Notes under the pieces: model-generated
Told to the model about the DNA's origin: nothing
What the model saw: the letters and a program-made list of their open reading frames with translations, nothing else
The model's database searches: none
Translations under genes and position numbers: made by a program
Assembly: GCF_016862975.1 (NCBI RefSeq)
Contig: NZ_BONZ01000009.1
Span: 1-64,000, forward strand
Length of the DNA stretch: 64,000 nt
Reading direction: 5' to 3'
DNA from: Rugosimonospora africana
Lineage (GTDB): Bacteria > Actinomycetota > Actinomycetes > Mycobacteriales > Micromonosporaceae
Part shown: positions 62,981 through 64,000 of the stretch, one piece after another
How positions within the stretch are numbered: the stretch's first letter is position 1
Layout of the letters: the number at the start of each line of letters is the position of its first letter

Positions 62981-63751
62981 GTGAGCTTGCGAGACCTGCT
63001 CTACTCGTTGTACGCGCGGCGGCTCGCCGCATCGCTTGTCGGTAAGCCCCGGCCGCAGCACGTCGGCGTGATGTGCGACGGCAATCGCCGGTGGGCGAAG
63101 GAAATGGGGTATGTCGACCCGAACGACGGCCACCGGGTAGGCGCCCGGCGCGTACGTGACGTGCTTCGATGGTGTGACGAAGTCGGCATCGAGCACGTCA
63201 CGCTGTACCTGCTGGCCACCGACAACCTCCAGCGCCCGGCGTCCGAGCTCGATCCGTTGCTCAAGATCATTGAGGACCTGGTCACCGAGCTGGCCGCGGA
63301 GGGCAACCCGTGGCGGCTGCGCATGGTCGGCGCGCTGGACCTGCTGCCGGCGTCCACCGCGACGGCGCTGAAGGCGGCCGAGGAGGGCACGGCCAACCGC
63401 ACCGGTGGGGTCGCGGTCAACGCGGCGGTCGGCTATGGCGGCCGGCGGGAGATCACCGACGCGGTCCGCTCTCTGCTGCACGAGCACGCCAAGGCCGGCG
63501 GGACGATCGAGGAGCTGGCCGAGGTCCTGGACGTCGAGCACATCGCGGAGCACCTGTACACCAAGGGCCAGCCCGACCCCGATCTGGTCATCCGCACCAG
63601 CGGCGAGCAACGGCTGTCGGGGTTCCTGCTCTGGCAGTCGGCCCACTCGGAGTTCTACTTCTGCGACATGAACTGGCCGGAATTCCGGTATGTCGACTTC
63701 CTCCGGGCGCTCCGGTCGTACGCCAACCGCCAGCGCCGGTTCGGCGCCTGA
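62981..63751 (+). CDS. uppS: Isoprenyl transferase (cis-prenyl diphosphate synthase)
   Basis: Encodes 256 aa and builds a cis-polyprenyl diphosphate carrier for cell-wall synthesis; short-chain forms also exist in actinobacteria. The catalytic Asp is in VGVMCDGNRRWAKEMG, with VTLYLLATDNLQRP, NAAVGYGGRREITDAV, IRTSGEQRLSGFLLWQSAHS and FYFCDMNWPEFR. The length fits either long- or short-chain enzymes. The GTG start lacks a ribosome site but has a -10 box six bases upstream. The stop codon lies inside the 44-bp dispersed repeat. Confidence 0.95.
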   Translation: MSLRDLLYSLYARRLAASLVGKPRPQHVGVMCDGNRRWAKEMGYVDPNDGHRVGARRVRDVLRWCDEVGIEHVTLYLLATDNLQRPASELDPLLKIIEDLVTELAAEGNPWRLRMVGALDLLPASTATALKAAEEGTANRTGGVAVNAAVGYGGRREITDAVRSLLHEHAKAGGTIEELAEVLDVEHIAEHLYTKGQPDPDLVIRTSGEQRLSGFLLWQSAHSEFYFCDMNWPEFRYVDFLRALRSYANRQRRFGA

Positions 63752-63791
63752 GCACAGCCGGAGCCGGTTTGTGGCGGAGGCGAGCACAGGC
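63748..63791 (+). repeat. Dispersed 44-bp repeat, copy B
   Basis: It includes the uppS stop codon (TGA 63749-63751), as copy A includes that of the PH gene. It is identical to copy C. Confidence 0.93.
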
Positions 63792-63804
63792 CGTGTGGTA
63801 GAGC

Positions 63805-63848
63805 CTGAGCACAGCCGGAGCCGGTTTGTGGCGGAGGCGAGCACAGGC
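63805..63848 (+). repeat. Dispersed 44-bp repeat, copy C
   Basis: It starts 57 bases after copy B, with a 13-bp spacer between them, and lies 8 bases before the stop of the minus-strand partial gene. Confidence 0.93.
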
Positions 63849-63856
63849 TCCGCTGG

Positions 63857-64000
63857 TCAGTCGTCCGGGCTGGCCGCCGCGCGGCGGACGCCCCTCGGGG
63901 CGAGTGGCACGACCGACGCCTCCGGCCCGTGGCTGAGCATGTAGCCCTCGACGAAGCCGCTGTTGCGGTCGCCGATCCGGTTCTCCAACTCGTCGAACCG
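63857..64000 (-). CDS. C-terminal end of an unknown protein (partial)
   Basis: Forty-seven codons enter from the right edge on the minus strand and stop at TGA 63859-63857. The peptide has a helical start RFDELENRIGDRNSGF, then VEGYMLSHGPEASVVPLAP and an Arg/Ala-rich end. Codon use is as in neighbours. The family cannot be named from so little; genes next to uppS in relatives vary. It is convergent with uppS, with the 44-bp repeats between. Confidence 0.6.
   Translation of the reverse strand, partial: RFDELENRIGDRNSGFVEGYMLSHGPEASVVPLAPRGVRRAAASPDD

Overview
The window is about 72% G+C, has strongly G/C-ending codons, many GTG starts and many leaderless-type promoters. The gene set includes a complete conservon, a multi-subunit acyl-CoA carboxylase with an epsilon subunit, GTP-dependent PEP carboxykinase, and MMPL and DrrAB exporters. 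This fits an actinobacterium, most likely of the Micromonosporaceae; the family is an inference from protein style, not a database result. No rRNA, tRNA, CRISPR array or intact insertion sequence was recognised.

Layout. 1-2.5 kb: the tail of an unknown gene with 15-bp repeats, a small acidic hypothetical protein and a GH13 alpha-glucosidase. 2.9-16.7 kb: a nucleoside uptake and salvage block (BMP lipoprotein, ABC ATPase, two permeases, cytidine deaminase fusion, thymidine phosphorylase, cupin, DUF4272-like protein, adenosine deaminase, uridine-kinase-like protein), interrupted by an MMPL exporter and an RlmA-type rRNA methyltransferase. 16.8-27.2 kb: a four-gene conservon (sensor kinase, roadblock, DUF742, GTPase), a Tat-type solute-binding lipoprotein, and a 914-aa protein with an IS110-like N-terminus whose C-terminal module matches that of the conservon kinase. 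27.3-33.1 kb: paired aldehyde dehydrogenases, deoC, upp and a phosphohexomutase. 33.1-43.2 kb: a Ser/Thr kinase, an acyl-CoA mutase, an M20 amidohydrolase, an MBL hydrolase, small hypotheticals and an LpdA-like quinone dehydrogenase. 43.2-44.8 kb: an editing-deficient threonyl-tRNA synthetase preceded by what looks like a complete Thr-codon leader-peptide attenuator. 44.8-58.8 kb: acyl-CoA carboxylase alpha, epsilon and beta subunits and biotin ligase, mixed with PadR-DrrAB, Maf, an O-methyltransferase and a second large Ser/Thr kinase. 58.8-64 kb: MaoC, two GtrA proteins, pckG, an isoprenyl transferase and the end of an unknown gene.

How the genes fit together. Imported nucleosides are deaminated and phosphorolysed (cdd, deoA, add), bases are rescued by upp, and deoxyribose phosphate is split by deoC with acetaldehyde passed to the aldehyde dehydrogenases. 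The carboxylase subunits, biotin ligase and acyl-CoA mutase make a propionyl-CoA/methylmalonyl-CoA module, and PEP carboxykinase links it to gluconeogenesis. The order cdd-deoA-add ... upp-pmm-M20-lpdA ... accA-maf-accE-accD-birA-PH-gtrA resembles the Mycobacterium tuberculosis Rv3315c to Rv3277 region, so much of the window is an old actinobacterial backbone with lineage-specific insertions (conservon block, two kinases, PadR-DrrAB).

Most noteworthy: the Thr attenuator (43271-43388), the C-terminal module shared by two dissimilar proteins near the conservon, and a 13-bp palindrome recurring six times, always in the same reading phase and forcing rare Thr codons.
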